Shown piece by piece: positions 1 through 11,500 of a stretch of DNA of 64,000 nucleotides. The stretch covers positions 3,038,001 through 3,102,000 of the forward strand of contig OY751496.1 in the NCBI GenBank assembly GCA_963565915.1, read 5' to 3'. The notes below the pieces were generated by a model, which worked only from the letters and a program-made list of their open reading frames with translations, was not told where the DNA came from and did no database searches. A program made the translations under genes and the position numbers. The first letter of the stretch is position 1. Each line of letters begins with the position of its first letter. This DNA comes from Entoloma clypeatum (taxonomy: Eukaryota; Basidiomycota; Agaricomycetes; Agaricales; Entolomataceae).

Positions 1-45
1 CTCTTATTTTGACCATTCCATTCCCCTTCTTTCAACCCACGAACA

Positions 46-3000
46 ATGAGCAACAGAGGCAATCCTGGACAGGGCAGAGGTGGTGATAGAGGTGGCGGCT
101 GAGGCGCTCGTGGTGGACGAGGTGGACCTGGGGGACTTGGGTGCGGCGGAGGGGGTGGCTTTGGTGGAGGTGGAGGTGAGGGCGGCGAGGGCAGTGGATT
201 CCGTGGCGGCTCTGACCGCGGCCGTGGAGACCCCGGCTTTCGTGGAGGTCGAGGTGGTTCAGTCATATTCAACGAAGGCGTGCTGGAGAAGCAAGCCAAG
301 TTCATCCCCCACCGCTCATACATCGCACATGACAAGAGTCAAAGGCTGGTCTCTGCGCGCGAATCACCCCAACCTCTCGTCATCACTGTTTCCCTTGACG
401 ATGACCCTAGGCCACCGCTACCCCCCGCTGCCCAGAAAGGCGGCAAAGGTCAAAAGAAAAAAGGTCGGAAAGCAGCCCCCAAGGTCCTTGCCGTCAACAT
501 CAGATTTGAACGAAAACTTGATATGAGTCATCTCAGCCAGTAAGTGGCCTTTTTTTTTCTCGAGGTCTTAGCGACTTTCAATGATGCATTTCTCTCAGGT
601 ACCTCGATGGCAAATCCCAGGATTACGACTTCCTTCCAGTCGTCTCAGCTTTGAACCTCGTCCTCCAGCGTCAAGCCAGTCGCACCGGTGTTTGTGTTGG
701 ACAGAACAGATACTTTTTCCCGTCGTCGGCGCAAAAGGTCAAACTTGAGCCTGGAATTGAAGCAATCCAAGGCTTTTACGCTTCCGTCCGACCTGTGTAC
801 AAAGAGTTGATGGTGAACGTGTCAGTGTTCTATCCTGTTCAGTCTTGTTCCGTCTTTTAACTGTTTGTCTGCCTTAGGAACGCCTGCATGACGGCTTTTT
901 TCGAACCTGGAAACGTCGCCGATGCCATGTTCGCTTTTTCGAGAAATTCAACAGGTGCTATGCCCACGTTGCCGGCTGGGATTGTTGAAAAGGTCAAGGT
1001 CAGAACCAAGCATCTTAATCGCAAGAAAACTATACTAAGCCTGCTCGCGACACCAAGTTTGATTGCGATGACCCCGCTGCCGGCTTGAAAGGCAACGTGT
1101 CGGTTGAGGAATACTTTCTCAAGAGTGAGTCACTTTCAGACTGCATCCGCACCAGCTTCTCTAACCCAATGAACCTAGAATATAAGATCAAACTTAAAAT
1201 ATCCCGTCGAGCTCCCTGTCATCGACATTGCAGGCGAGAAAAACCCTGAGCCTAGTTAGGTTCCGGCTGAGCAGTGCGACATCGAACCCGGACAGCCATA
1301 CGGGAAGCTCAACGACAAGCAGACGGCCCAAATGATCCGCTGTAGACCAGGGGTCCAGGTCCCTCGGGTTCAACCCCCCGCGGGGCCCATCAGCGAGTTC
1401 GGGGTGGCCATCGACCCCAATATGGCGGTTGTCCCAGGGAGGGGGCTCCCGGCGCCGCCGCCGACGTACAAAGTCGGGTGGGCGAACGTCAAAGGCGGCA
1501 GCTGGAACATTCTCGATGTGCAGTTCCACCGCGGGGCGAGCGTGGCGAGCTGGTGGGTCGTGGTCGTAAGGGACGGGGTTGGGATCGTTGAAGGCCCGGG
1601 CGACCCGAGGCTGCGGGATCTTGTGGCTGGGTTCACGGCCAAGTCTAAGCGGAGCGGGATGGGCATGCCGAGCGCCCTGCCTACGTTGATTCCGGTTGCG
1701 CTTCCGGACCCCAGGGGCGACCCTGGGCGGTTGAGAGCGATTGGAAAGGCGGGATAGCTTTATCTATCCTGCGGTCAAGGTGTGTTGTTCGTCAGATTTG
1801 CTCAAGTGTCTGAGTCCTCAACGTTCCCGGTATTGTAGCACATTGGCGACACGTTGCTTTGGGTCCACACTGTGCACATGCAGTTTGAGAAGGTGTTCAT
1901 TGAGCAGAAGCAGGACCAGTACTTTTCCAATGTCGCTTTCAAGGTGAACACCAAGCTTGGTGGCATCAATCACTTGGTATGCCCTTGTTGTCTACTTCTT
2001 TTACGTCATTCTTCATCCTTGCTTTGACAGCTCGATGGCACTGCAATGAAATGGTTGACTAAGGAGAAGACTATGCTCGTTGGGATCGACGTCACGCACC
2101 CCGGGATGGGGAGTAAGGGTAGAACACTCTTGATCGCTGCCGTGGTGGCGAGCATTGACGATTCCTTCGTCCAATTCCCGGCGAGTTTGAGGATACAGGA
2201 GAGCAAGAAAGAGGTATGTTTTTCATCTCTATTCTTTCATTTCAGTGCTGGATGGATGTTGGTGTTTAGATGTTGGAAGAACTGAGTGATATGCTTATTG
2301 AGCGATTACTGCTTTATGAGAAGAAGAACAAGGCCCTTCCCAAGCGGATCTTTGTTTTCCGTGATGGCGTTTCCGAGGTTGGTGCAACGTCATTGCTCAG
2401 CAAGAATTCTGGGATTGATCGGGGTTCTTGGAAACAGGGCCAATATGATACTGTCGTCCGGGAAGAGTTGCCGCAGATCCTTGATGCTCTCAACAAGCTC
2501 AGTACCAAGGAACGCAAGGTCAAATACGAGCCTAAGCTGTCGATCATCATTTGCGGAAAACATCACCATGCAAGGTTAGTTGGCCTCCAGTTCTGAGATA
2601 TCTTTGTCTCATCTTCGCGTTGGATTCTTCCCGGAGAACTCAGGTCATGCGGACAACACTCTTGCGGGCACGGTGTTCGATAAAGGCGTCACCGCAATGT
2701 TCGTCTTGACTATCATCTACCACAGTCGTTCTCTCTCTTGCTAACGCTCCCCCATCAGATATGACTTTGACTTTTACCTACAAGCACATGCAGGGCTACA
2801 AGGCACCGTCAAACCCACCCACTATACGGTCGTCTACGACCAGAACAAGCTGCAAGCCGACGAGATCCAGCAGGGCACGCACGCCGCCAGCTACCTGTAT
2901 GTGCATGCGACCAAGGCCGTCAGCCTCATCCCCCCTGCGTACTATGCAGATCTGGCATGCGAGCACGGGCGGTGCTACCTGAACAACTTTCTGGTGGATC

Positions 3001-3195
3001 CGGATGGGAAGACATCTGTGAGTGGGAGGTCAGGGGCAGGTACGGAGGAGGAGAGACGAGTGTTCCAGGCTGTGAGGGAGGCGTGCGGTAACAGGGTACA
3101 TATTTTCTGATGATGTTGTCATGACGTCTTGTTTTTGTTCTGATTCTCTCTTACAGCTCCACCCTGATGTAAGGGAGAGCATGTTTTACATCTGA
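46..3195 (+). pseudogene. Argonaute (QDE-2-like), degenerate
   Basis: Argonautes bind small RNAs and, if catalytic, slice target RNA. Splicing by eye gives the family order: Gly/Arg-rich RGG-type N-terminus; ArgoL1 (FYASVRPVYKELMVNV); PAZ-like part (VPAEQCDIEPGQP); MID/PIWI with GIDVTHPGMG (first catalytic Asp), FVFRDGVSE (second Asp), GQYDTVVREELPQI and the end PPAYYADLACEHGRCYL. The tetrad His position (YYAHL in human AGO2) is Asp here. Likely introns: 540-598, 821-877, 1125-1178, 1780-1838, 1977-2030, 2214-2269, 2378-2437, 2699-2758, 3096-3156. Lesions: TGA at codon 19 (100-102), frameshifts near 1035-1055, 1200 and 1738, TAG at 1257-1259, and an intron from 2575 whose acceptor reads gg (2622-2623) instead of ag. 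Start chosen at 46 because it reads into the RGG region; later ATGs skip the second stop only by losing conserved domains. Called a pseudogene; sequencing error is the alternative for single lesions. Confidence 0.85.
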
Positions 3196-3457
3196 GGCCA
3201 GGAGTTGGGCGCCGTGTTTCTGGGTGGTGGTTATCGTCGTCGTGTTTTCGTGCTCTCGACTTGTAACTTTAGATTTTCCATGTATCATCAGAAATGTGTT
3301 ACCACCACAGCTACCCCGACGACCACGCTCAAAATGCCGCCCAATGAAAAACGACCTTCTTTTGATGATAAAGGTCGTATGTATTAGTGATAAAGAGTGT
3401 GAGAAAGGATCGACGGTGAGTTTTGGGCCCATGAACTATTTTGGGTCGGTATGAGTG

Positions 3458-3467
3458 GCTATATATA
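3458..3467 (+). promoter_or_regulatory. TATA-like box
   Basis: The sequence ctatatatag stands about 170 bp upstream of the ATG at 3635. It is the only clear TATA-like motif between the Argonaute stop and that possible gene. Function is inferred from position only. Confidence 0.25.
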
Positions 3468-3634
3468 GTATTCATCTTTTCTCCATTCCCTCTGGCTGGA
3501 ACTTGAACAGCTCGTATCAACCGTGCGAAAACGCTGAACCGGGATCCTGAGAGATTGGACAGATAACTGACATACTGAGGGTTTTCGCATGTTTTATTCC
3601 CCATTCCATCCGGACTTTCCTTCCATCTCCACCC

Positions 3635-4020
3635 ATGTCCAGCGAGATTATTTCAACAGACGTTCCGCGTCCGAGTGAGTATGGGCTCCACCTTACGATG
3701 GCCTTGAACTGCAAACTCTGGACAAAATATAGCTGTGATGCTACCTTCCTCAGACAAGATCGTTTTCCACGACACAATTTGTCTTTCCGGGAATCAAGAT
3801 GATTATAAAACAGAAGAAGAGGTGCTCGTCATTTTTGGGCATGTTCTTTTCACTCATCAAACAATTCATTGCTAGTCGACTAACTGTTATCATGTTCCAC
3901 GGAAGGGGAGGGAACCATGGTCATCGCATCCCTTTGGCGAAAGTCCATACATGAAGATGTGTTGATGATGTCCTATCGAGGGTACGTATCCGAGGCTAGT
4001 ATCCGCTCACTTAATCAGTA
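3635..4020 (+). CDS. possible small spliced gene, unknown
   Basis: An ATG at 3635 opens MSSEIISTDVPRP and runs into a good donor (gtgagt). After an intron ending in atag the frame continues VMLPSSDKIVFHDTICL and then SGNQDDYKTEEE. Beyond 3825 several alternative donor and acceptor pairs are possible, so the 3' part and the true end are uncertain (4020 is only a boundary of the readable part). No family is recognised. The upstream TATA-like box and the splice signals are the only support. It could equally be a remnant or non-coding transcript. Confidence 0.2.
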
Positions 4021-4763
4021 TGTCAGAAGGGTCGCCTTCGGAACAGGGTAAATGTGTATATACCCTCACATTCTTTTGACTCATATCATCTTCCAGGCAT
4101 ACAACTCGGTCCTCGGGCTGCGCTCGGTTGTGTTACATCCGTCACAGGTGCCCCATGGCCCCAGAAAAGTCCCCCTGATCACGCTTCGCCCGCCCCCACC
4201 CCGGAGTAATATGCATAGGGCACATTCGTTGTAACATCTCTTCTCCCTTCTGCACATGTTCTCAGCATGCTTTTCCCAGGGTTCTGACACCTTCAAGGGA
4301 CCACCTTATCCATGGATAGCAATGACTTTCATGATCAGCGTTTGGGGTTATTATCCGTATTGGTTTGTCTCAGTCTTTCTTTCCATTTGGCTTTTTCAGG
4401 CTAGCACGAGCGTAAGTCAAGGTATGGAGCACCTCCATTTTTTTGAAGGAAGGTGGAAGTCCTTTCGGGTTGGAAATCGGACGAGCTTTGCACTGATGGG
4501 ATTTGTGGGGAGCCAGCGAAGTCAATTGACGGTCCTTATTGCATTGGTGGGTACGGAAATCTACAGGTGTATATCTACCGACCGATGATCTCCGTTCCTC
4601 AATTTCTAAGCGTAATTTTGTAGAATTCATTGATCTGAAGATAGCCATCTGGTATGTGGGGCGTGTGGATGCGACATTGTGTTTACTGGTAGTGTTTATA
4701 TCTGGGTGCGACACGCGTACTATCACATATTGTTCATCAATATATGAGATGCCCTGCGGAAGT
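4021..4763. other. no gene recognised
   Basis: This stretch holds only short overlapping open frames on both strands. None has a recognisable motif or consistent splice signals. It ends at the 5-bp target site (gaata, 4764-4768) of the copia-1 element. Confidence 0.4.
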
Positions 4764-4768
4764 GAATA

Positions 4769-5006
4769 TGTGAGAATCTGTACCGTAACTGCTCAGCTGA
4801 TGAACGAAATCAACTGTATTCCGTATACTAACCTGTACCGTAACTGCTGTAGTAAGGGATAAGTAAGTATATGGAATGTGGGGGAGGACGCGTGGACATA
4901 CCTCAGCTGATGAACGAAATCAACTGAGGGAAGTAGACGCGCCCAAGGAAGGTATATAAGGGAACGGGATGATTATATGGACACGCATCGTGGTGAAATC
5001 CCAACA
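4769..5006 (-). repeat. copia-1 3' LTR
   Basis: 238-bp copy, TG...CA ends. On the minus strand it begins TGTTGGGATTTCACC and ends GATTCTCACA. It matches the copy at 16537-20007 with a few substitutions and lacks about 25 bp that the other copy has near the TGTTGGG end. The run of C and T at 5007-5014 is, on the minus strand, the polypurine tract abutting this LTR. Confidence 0.93.
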
Positions 5007-5146
5007 CCCCCCCTCAACACGACAAGCGGAGAGAAGGAGGTTTGGACGAGAGACGCCATGAGAGTAGAGAAAAAAAAAAAGGAGTCGGAAATGGAAAAGG
5101 AAGAAGAAAAAAAAAAAAATGACCATGGCGCAGTAGGGAGGCGTAA

Positions 5147-6361
5147 TCACGCACGCAGCCCGAGGAAGAGTCGAAAACGCTCGAATTTGGGGCGAGGGAG
5201 AGGTTTGGTGAGGATATCCGCAACATTATCGGCACTGGGGACACGCGCAACATCGACAATGCTGTCTTCGAGACATTGCCGGGTGTAGTGAAAGCGGACG
5301 TCGATGTGTTTGCTACGTGAATGTCGGCCGGGGTTGAAGGCAAGGCAGACGGCGGGATCGTTGTCGCAGAGGAGAGTGCTGGGCCCAGGGCGCAGGAGGC
5401 CAATTTCCTGTAAAAAGACGCGGAGCCAGGTGATTTCCCGGCAGGCTTTGCTCAATGCCATGTACTCAGCATCACAAGTGGACACAGCCACACTCTGTTG
5501 CTTCCGCGCAGACCATGAGAAAACAGCTCCTCCGAGGGAGTGGCAGTAGCCCATGAAGGTTTGATGATCGCAGAGGTCGTCGGCGTAGGAGGAGTCAGAG
5601 AAACCAACGAGGTTGATATCTTGCTTGCCGCCAAGGACAAGGCGAAGATCGTGGGTAGTTTGCAGGTAGCGGGCGACACGGACAGCAGCTTCCCAGTGCT
5701 CCAGACGCTAGCCCAAGAGATGTCAGGGCGAGTGCCAACGGCGACGTACATGAGGGTCCCAACGAGCGATCTATAAGGCAACGCAGCGAGAGAGGACTTC
5801 TCAGCAGTGCATACAACCCACATTGTAGTTCCCAGACCCAATCTTCCTTGCCTACCTCAGGGAAACCCTCCGGTTGCTCCATATACACGACTTCGTCGGC
5901 AGAAAGCAGGCCATAAAGGTATGCCGTCTTGACGTCGATCTGTTGGATCTCCCAATCATTGACAGCGGCAATGTGTAGGATGAGGCGGAGAGACTCCATG
6001 TGCGGTGTAGGCGATGTTGTTTCGACGTAGTCTTGTCCGAAGACCTGTTCAAACCCCTTTGCTACAAGACGCGACTTGAGGCGGACTGGACGGCCAAGTT
6101 CATCGTGCTTGACATGGAAGACCCATTTTCCTTTCAAGACCTTACGACCGGCAGGTACGGCGGAGCGGGGGACCAACTTGTAAACTCCCATGTCCTTAAG
6201 ACTCTTCAGCTCGTCAAGGATGCTTTCGCGCCAGCCAGCGGCATCGGGGGAGTTTAGGACCTCCGAGAGGGAGGTAGGGTCAGCCGGATAAGTGGCGTTG
6301 ATGACAGGGGATGCGAGAGCAGCTGCGAAGGCGTGGTTGAACAGGCAGAGGTCGTCGTCGT
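5147..6361 (-). pseudogene. copia-1 RT (deleted) and RNase H
   Basis: The minus strand reads the start of copia reverse transcriptase: ESILDELKSLKDMGVYKLV, KGKWVFHVKHDELGRPVRLK, LVAKGFEQVFGQDYVETTSP, IQQIDVKTAYLYG and VYMEQPEGFPEVGKEDWVWE. Near 5835 it jumps directly to a frame reading SLAALPYRSLVGTLMYVAVG and TRPDISWAS, so the part with the YVDD catalytic box is missing (roughly 600 bp by comparison with the usual spacing). A later frame from 5554 reads RNase H: CDAEYMALSKACREITWL, SKHIDVRFHYTR and NVADILTKPLPRPKFERF, ending at 5147. The RT frame is also shifted relative to RNase H. A clear relic of a pol gene. Confidence 0.9.
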
Positions 6362-6369
6362 CCATGGTC

Positions 6370-7169
6370 CAAGGGGGTGTCGGAACGCGACTACAGCAAC
6401 ACACGTCGGACTTTTTTTTTCGGCCTTGCTAGACCCCCCCCCCCCACCCCCTCCTTCCTAATATAGTATGTTATGCCCACAAACATATATATTTCTGTGA
6501 AAAACATGAGATAAAATAAAGGAAATACGTGGCCCTCTTGCTCAATTACAAAATCGATGAGCGCCGGCGCGAGGCACCGCACCCATACCTCTGCCCGCAG
6601 CCGCCGCAGTGGCTCTGAGTTCTTCTTCCCATGCGCCGAGAGGCTCAGGGCGCACAGCGCCTCTTGGAGGTCGGGCAGCGACAAGGGCGTGCAGGAGGGC
6701 AAGCACCGTTGATGTGTGTTTGAAGCCGCGGATGTACGCGCGGGCAGCGGAGAGCGTGGAGGTGGTCGGAGGTGGTCGGGGGCAGTGAGGGTGAGGGTGA
6801 GGGTGAGGGTGTCAACGGAGTTGGCAATGGGAACAGTGGGAACGGGAACGGGAATGACAAGGGAGCGCGGGCTGGATACGCAGTCCCGCAGCGTGCCAGC
6901 GTCTTGGTGTGGTTGTTGAGAAGGAGGAGAGCCCGGGAGGGCATCGAGGAAGGTCGAGACGGAGCCGCAGGCCTGCAGGGGGCCTTCGAACGCGAGGCTC
7001 AGGGTGCGGAGACGGGGGGAGATGCCAGAAAGAAACTCGTGTGTTGCTGGGCATCCTGACTGCCGTTTTCGGCCAATTAATCTGGGTGTCGGACTTTTTT
7101 TTTTCACCCCCGAGGACCCCCCCCCCCCACCCACATGTGTTGCCGGGATCGCGTTCCGACACCCCCTTG
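6370..7169. mobile_element. non-autonomous hAT-like element (800 bp) inside copia-1 pol
   Basis: It splits the copia-1 reading frame between integrase and RT. Terminal inverted repeats of about 37 bp start CAAGGGGGTGTCGGAACGCG at both ends and continue to GCAACACA, with a few mismatches. The flanks are the perfect 8-bp direct repeat ccatggtc (6362-6369 and 7170-7177). An 8-bp duplication with ends starting CAAGG is what hAT elements make. No transposase is encoded. Just inside both ends is a gtcggac plus T-run plus C-run block. The middle (6540-7060) is GC-rich and reads like a coding fragment, for example SPRLRTLSLAFEGPLQ and DFVIEQEGHVFPLF on the minus strand in shifted frames, possibly a captured host exon. 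Confidence 0.85.
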
Positions 7170-7177
7170 CCATGGTC

Positions 7178-8146
7178 GCGAGGTTTGCGAGGGTTGCATC
7201 TAGGTTTATAGTGGGCGATGTCGGAGGAGTTAAAACGGGGTTGGGGTCTGCAAGAGCCTGACACATCTCGACAACAGCACGGCGACGTTCGTCTTTGGCA
7301 GTGGCACAGCGCTCCTGCACACGACGGGCAGCTTCTCAAGATTCAGCAATGGCCTGGTCAGTTTGAGACTCAAACTGGATGCCGTCGGTGAGCGCACGCC
7401 ACATGGAAGGAGCTAGGGCACGCATAGACCGACGGGGTGGGGCAGGAGCATCCGGAACGGGTAAAGGGCCAGTGGGTCGAGGTGGAGTGATAGGTGGGGG
7501 AGGTACAAGGTCTGGGGCAGGAGCGGGGTTGTCGACCAGGGGCAGTGGCATTTGTAGGGGATCAGCCGGCATAAGGAGGGGGCCGAGAGGAGCCATAGGA
7601 TCAGGGACTATGGGTGCATCAGCGTCGTCCTCGTCTTCAACAGAGGCACGACGTGGGGTGGTATCAGGAGCCGCAGAGGTTGAGGGGAATCCGGCAATGC
7701 GGCCAGGGAAGAGGCGGGAGGTAGCTGAGTCATGTCGTTCAATAAAATCAATGTGGTAGGACTGGACGACATGTCCTGTGTCCTTGTGGTATAGACGGTA
7801 GGCTTTGGTGTTCTGAGCATACCCAATGAGCACGCACTCAAAGGAGCGGGCATATATCTTCGGGTTATGCTTGTCTTGGATGAGGATGAACACCCAACAG
7901 CCAATCTCCCGGAGATGGGAAAGGTCAGGCTTGCGGTTGTGCCAAGCTTCATAGGGTGTCATCTTGATGGAGCGGGTGAAGGTTCGCGACGACAGGTAGG
8001 AGGATGTTAACGCGAATTCATCCCAGAGGGAGGGAGGCAAATCTGTCTGGATACGCATGGCCCGCCCCTTGTTCATGATCGTCCTGTGCATGCGCTCGAC
8101 ACGTCCTATGTGGGCAGATGTGTAGGGTGCCGTCAACTCAAAACCA
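7178..8146 (-). pseudogene. copia-1 integrase second half and linker
   Basis: On the minus strand the frame continues the integrase core cut by gypsy-1: GFELTAPYTSAHIGRVERMH carries the catalytic Glu, followed by RTFTRSIKMTPYEAWHNRKP and the GKT-like tail IGCWVFILIQDKHNPKIYAR. A Pro-rich linker follows (VPPPPITPPRPTGPLPVPDA) as usual before copia RT. A stop at 7336-7338 interrupts the linker, after which the frame runs to the 800-bp insertion. Joining 14257 to 8146 after removing gypsy-1 and one copy of tagcc restores the ENGYGFEL junction, which confirms the nesting. Confidence 0.88.
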
Positions 8147-8151
8147 TAGCC

Positions 8152-8585
8152 TGTAAGGGCGACCTTACGATCCAAGACTCAAACTCAGATACTTGCAAGG
8201 GAGATCCGAAGTTTAGATTGAGCAGTCTAATAAGTAATACAACACATACCTTGCAAGGGAGATCCGAAGAGAAAGTTCTAAGGATTCCCCTGCAAGCTAG
8301 CTGCGATAAATAGTAAAATGAGATATGAAATAAGAGATAAAACGAGACACATGAATGATGAGCAATGATCGGGAGTAGCGATGAAGGATGAATGGAAACA
8401 AGATGAATGATAGTACCTGCGATCCGACGTGCGGAGTAGCGGATGGGGGCGGAGTCGTCAGATGCGGAGAGGTGGATAAGATGTCGGAGACAGCGGATAC
8501 GATCGGAGGACGTCGGAGATGGTGGAATAGAAAGGAAAGGAGGAAAGTAAAGGAAAAGTGAAAAGTGAAAGTGGTTGCCCTTACA
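8152..8585 (-). repeat. gypsy-1 3' LTR
   Basis: 434 bp, starting TGTAAGGGCAACC and ending CCCTTACA on the minus strand, with TG/CA ends. The polypurine tract (GAAGGGGGGGTGA on the minus strand) lies at 8586-8598, and the pol stop codon overlaps it at 8597-8599. Confidence 0.95.
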
Positions 8586-8596
8586 TCACCCCCCCT

Positions 8597-11500
8597 TCAA
8601 GGCACGGCGTCTCGACGTGTCAGGCGAAACGAGTCGAATATCGCAGCGGAGATCCGACGCGGAGCTCCCGGATGACGTCGGTAGAAGTCGCGGACTAGGC
8701 GCGGAGCGTGGACATTGTCTTCTGCTTCCCAGGAATTCTCTTCGTAGCCATATCCCTTCCATTTGACCAAGAATTGAAGCTTGCCTCGATGCAGTCGGCT
8801 GTCCAAGAGGTTTTCAACATCATACTCCAATTCTTCTCCCACTACCGTCGGAGGCGGAGGAGAGCGGACTTGGCGTCGGAAAGGGTCGTCGGGAACTAAT
8901 GAAAGTTTGACGACGTGGAATACTGGGTGAATGCGGGACATGGAAGGGGGAAGGCGAAGTTCGTAGGCATGTGTTCCGACAGGTCGGACCACTGGGAAAG
9001 GGCCTACGTACCGATGTGCAAGTTTTTTTGTGGGTCGGGTGGTTTTGAGGTCCGATGAGTCTAAAAAGACCTTGTCCCCCGGGCGGAATGTCGGAGTGGT
9101 GCTCCGATGCTGGTTGTAGTATCGCGCCATGTCGTCCTTTGCCTTTGTTAGTGCTGCGCGAGCCTCTTCCAGAGCGGACTTCATCCGCTCGCTGAAATCC
9201 GCTACCGCCTCGATTTCCGTCCGCTTCTCGCGAGGTTCGAATCCCATGCGCGGATGGCGGCCGGTGTCAATGTAGAACGGAGTTTGACGTGTCGATGCGT
9301 GAACATGGTTGTTGTATGCAAATTCAGCCATCGGAAGCCATTCGTCCCAATCATCTTGACGTTCATTGACGAATAGGCGAAGATATTGTTCCAATCCTTG
9401 ATTGACCCGCTCCGTCTGTCCGTCCGACTGCGGATGGTAGGCTGTCGAGGCAGCAATCTTAATGCCAAGTAGCCTATATAGTTCGCGCGTGAACTTGGCG
9501 ACAAACTGTGGTCCGCGGTCGGAGACAATGGCCTCCGGTAGTCCGTGGAGTTTCCAGACGTTTTGAATATAGGAGCGTGCAGTCCCGAGTGCGGAGATGT
9601 CGGAGTGCGTCGGGATGAAGTGTCCCCGCTTCCCTACTGAGTCCACTACCACCATGATAGCGTCGTAGCCGTGGGCTTCTGGTAGTTCAGTAATGAAGTC
9701 AACACTGGTTACTTGCCACCGCTCCGTGGGGACCGGTAGTGGATTGAGCTCTCCGGAGGGCGGAGTGCGTCGGACCTTGGTGCGGAGGCATGAGTCGCAT
9801 GTCTTGCAATATTGACCTATTAAACGAGACATGTGTGGCCACCAGTAATTGCGCGACACCAGTTCCAAGGTTTTCCACCGTCCCGGATGTCCGGCCACCG
9901 GAGTGTCGTGGTGTTGTGTGAGGATCCGATGACGCAGTTGGGGATTATTAGGAACATAGATACGATCCCTGAAGTAGAGCAAACCTTCCGCTTGCCTCCA
10001 CTCCGCACTTCGGACGGACCCCGCTCCGACGGTCGGAAGGGATCTGACGACCTCCGCCACACTATCCTCCAGTAGCCCCTCTCGGATTCCCTGTCGGACC
10101 TGACAGAGGACGTCGCGTTCTTCCCCTTGAACAGTTACCCCACGCATTGCTCGCACTGCAAACAATTCTGGTCGAAGAAGGATGATGTTTTCGTTGTCCC
10201 GCGATCCGTCTCCGTGGTCCGCTCGTCGGGACAAAGCGTCGGACTTGCCCATTGACTTTCCAGGTCGATGGTGCATTTTAAAATCGAAACGAGCGAGGTA
10301 TAAGGACCATCTAGCTTGTCGTCGATTTAGTTTTTGAGCTGTCATGAAGTACTCAAGATTTTTGTGGTCCGTCCAAATCTCCACTGTCTTCTCCGCTCCT
10401 TCAAGGAAGTGCCTCCACTCCTCTAATGCGCGGACCACTGCCAACATCTCCTTGTCATAGATCTCGTAGTTGCGTTCCACCGGACTGAGGCTTTTGGAAT
10501 AGAATGCGACAGGGTGCCACTTACCGTCCTCTGTTGGTTGGGACAGTACTGCTCCGGTTGCAAAGTCCGAGCTATCCGCTTCTACCCGCCACTCCTTTCG
10601 ATGATCAGCTAAGACCAGGATCGGAGCGGATGTAATCCTCCGCTTCAACTCCGCAAATGCGGACACTTCTCCTTCCTTCCAAGACCAGAGGTGCCCCTTC
10701 TTCGTGAGCTCGAAAAGAGGGCGCGCGATGTCCGAAAACCCTTCAATAAAACGGCGATAGAAGTTAGTGAACCCCAGAAAGGACTGTACTTCTCGGACGT
10801 TTGTCGGAGCAGGCCACTCCGCGACCCCCGCTACTTTCACCGGATCCATCTCTACGCGTCCTTGTTCAATAATAAGGCCTAAGTATTCAATGCGCGTTTG
10901 CTCAAACTCGCATTTCTCTGGTTTTAGATAGAGTTTGTGTTCGCGAAGTCGTTCCAGTACAATCCGTGTGACCCTCCGATGTTCCGCAAGGGTCTCCGTG
11001 AAGATGAGTATATCGTCAAGGTAAACACAAACTACACCTTCAGTGATAAGGTCCTGAAAGATCTCGTTCATCATAGTCTGGAATGTGGATGGACTATTAG
11101 TGAGGCCGAAGAACATCACCAATGGTTCATAGAGTCCGCGATTGGTCCGAAAAGCGGCCTTCCACTCGTCTCCGGGCTTTATCCGTACATTGTTGTAACC
11201 CCAGCGGATGTCGAGTTTGGTGAAGTATTGAGCGCGTTGAAGTTTATTGATCAGTTCGGATATGAGCGGAAGCGGATACTTGTTTTTGATAGTTTTGGAA
11301 TTGAGTGACCGGTAGTCTTGTACAAGACGAAGGGAGCCATCCTTTTTCTTGATATAGAACACCGGAGATGCCATCGGAGACTTGGAAGGGCGGATCCGAC
11401 CAGTTGCAAGGTTTTCCTCCAAAAACGCGTCGAGTTCTTTCTGTTCGTTCGGGGCGAGCGGATATACCTTACAACCCGCCGGAGAGGCGTCCGGAACAAG

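Noticed and set aside
6391..7320. 309-codon minus-strand frame
   Set aside because: It is a chimera of copia-1 linker and the 800-bp insertion, open by chance across the TIRs.
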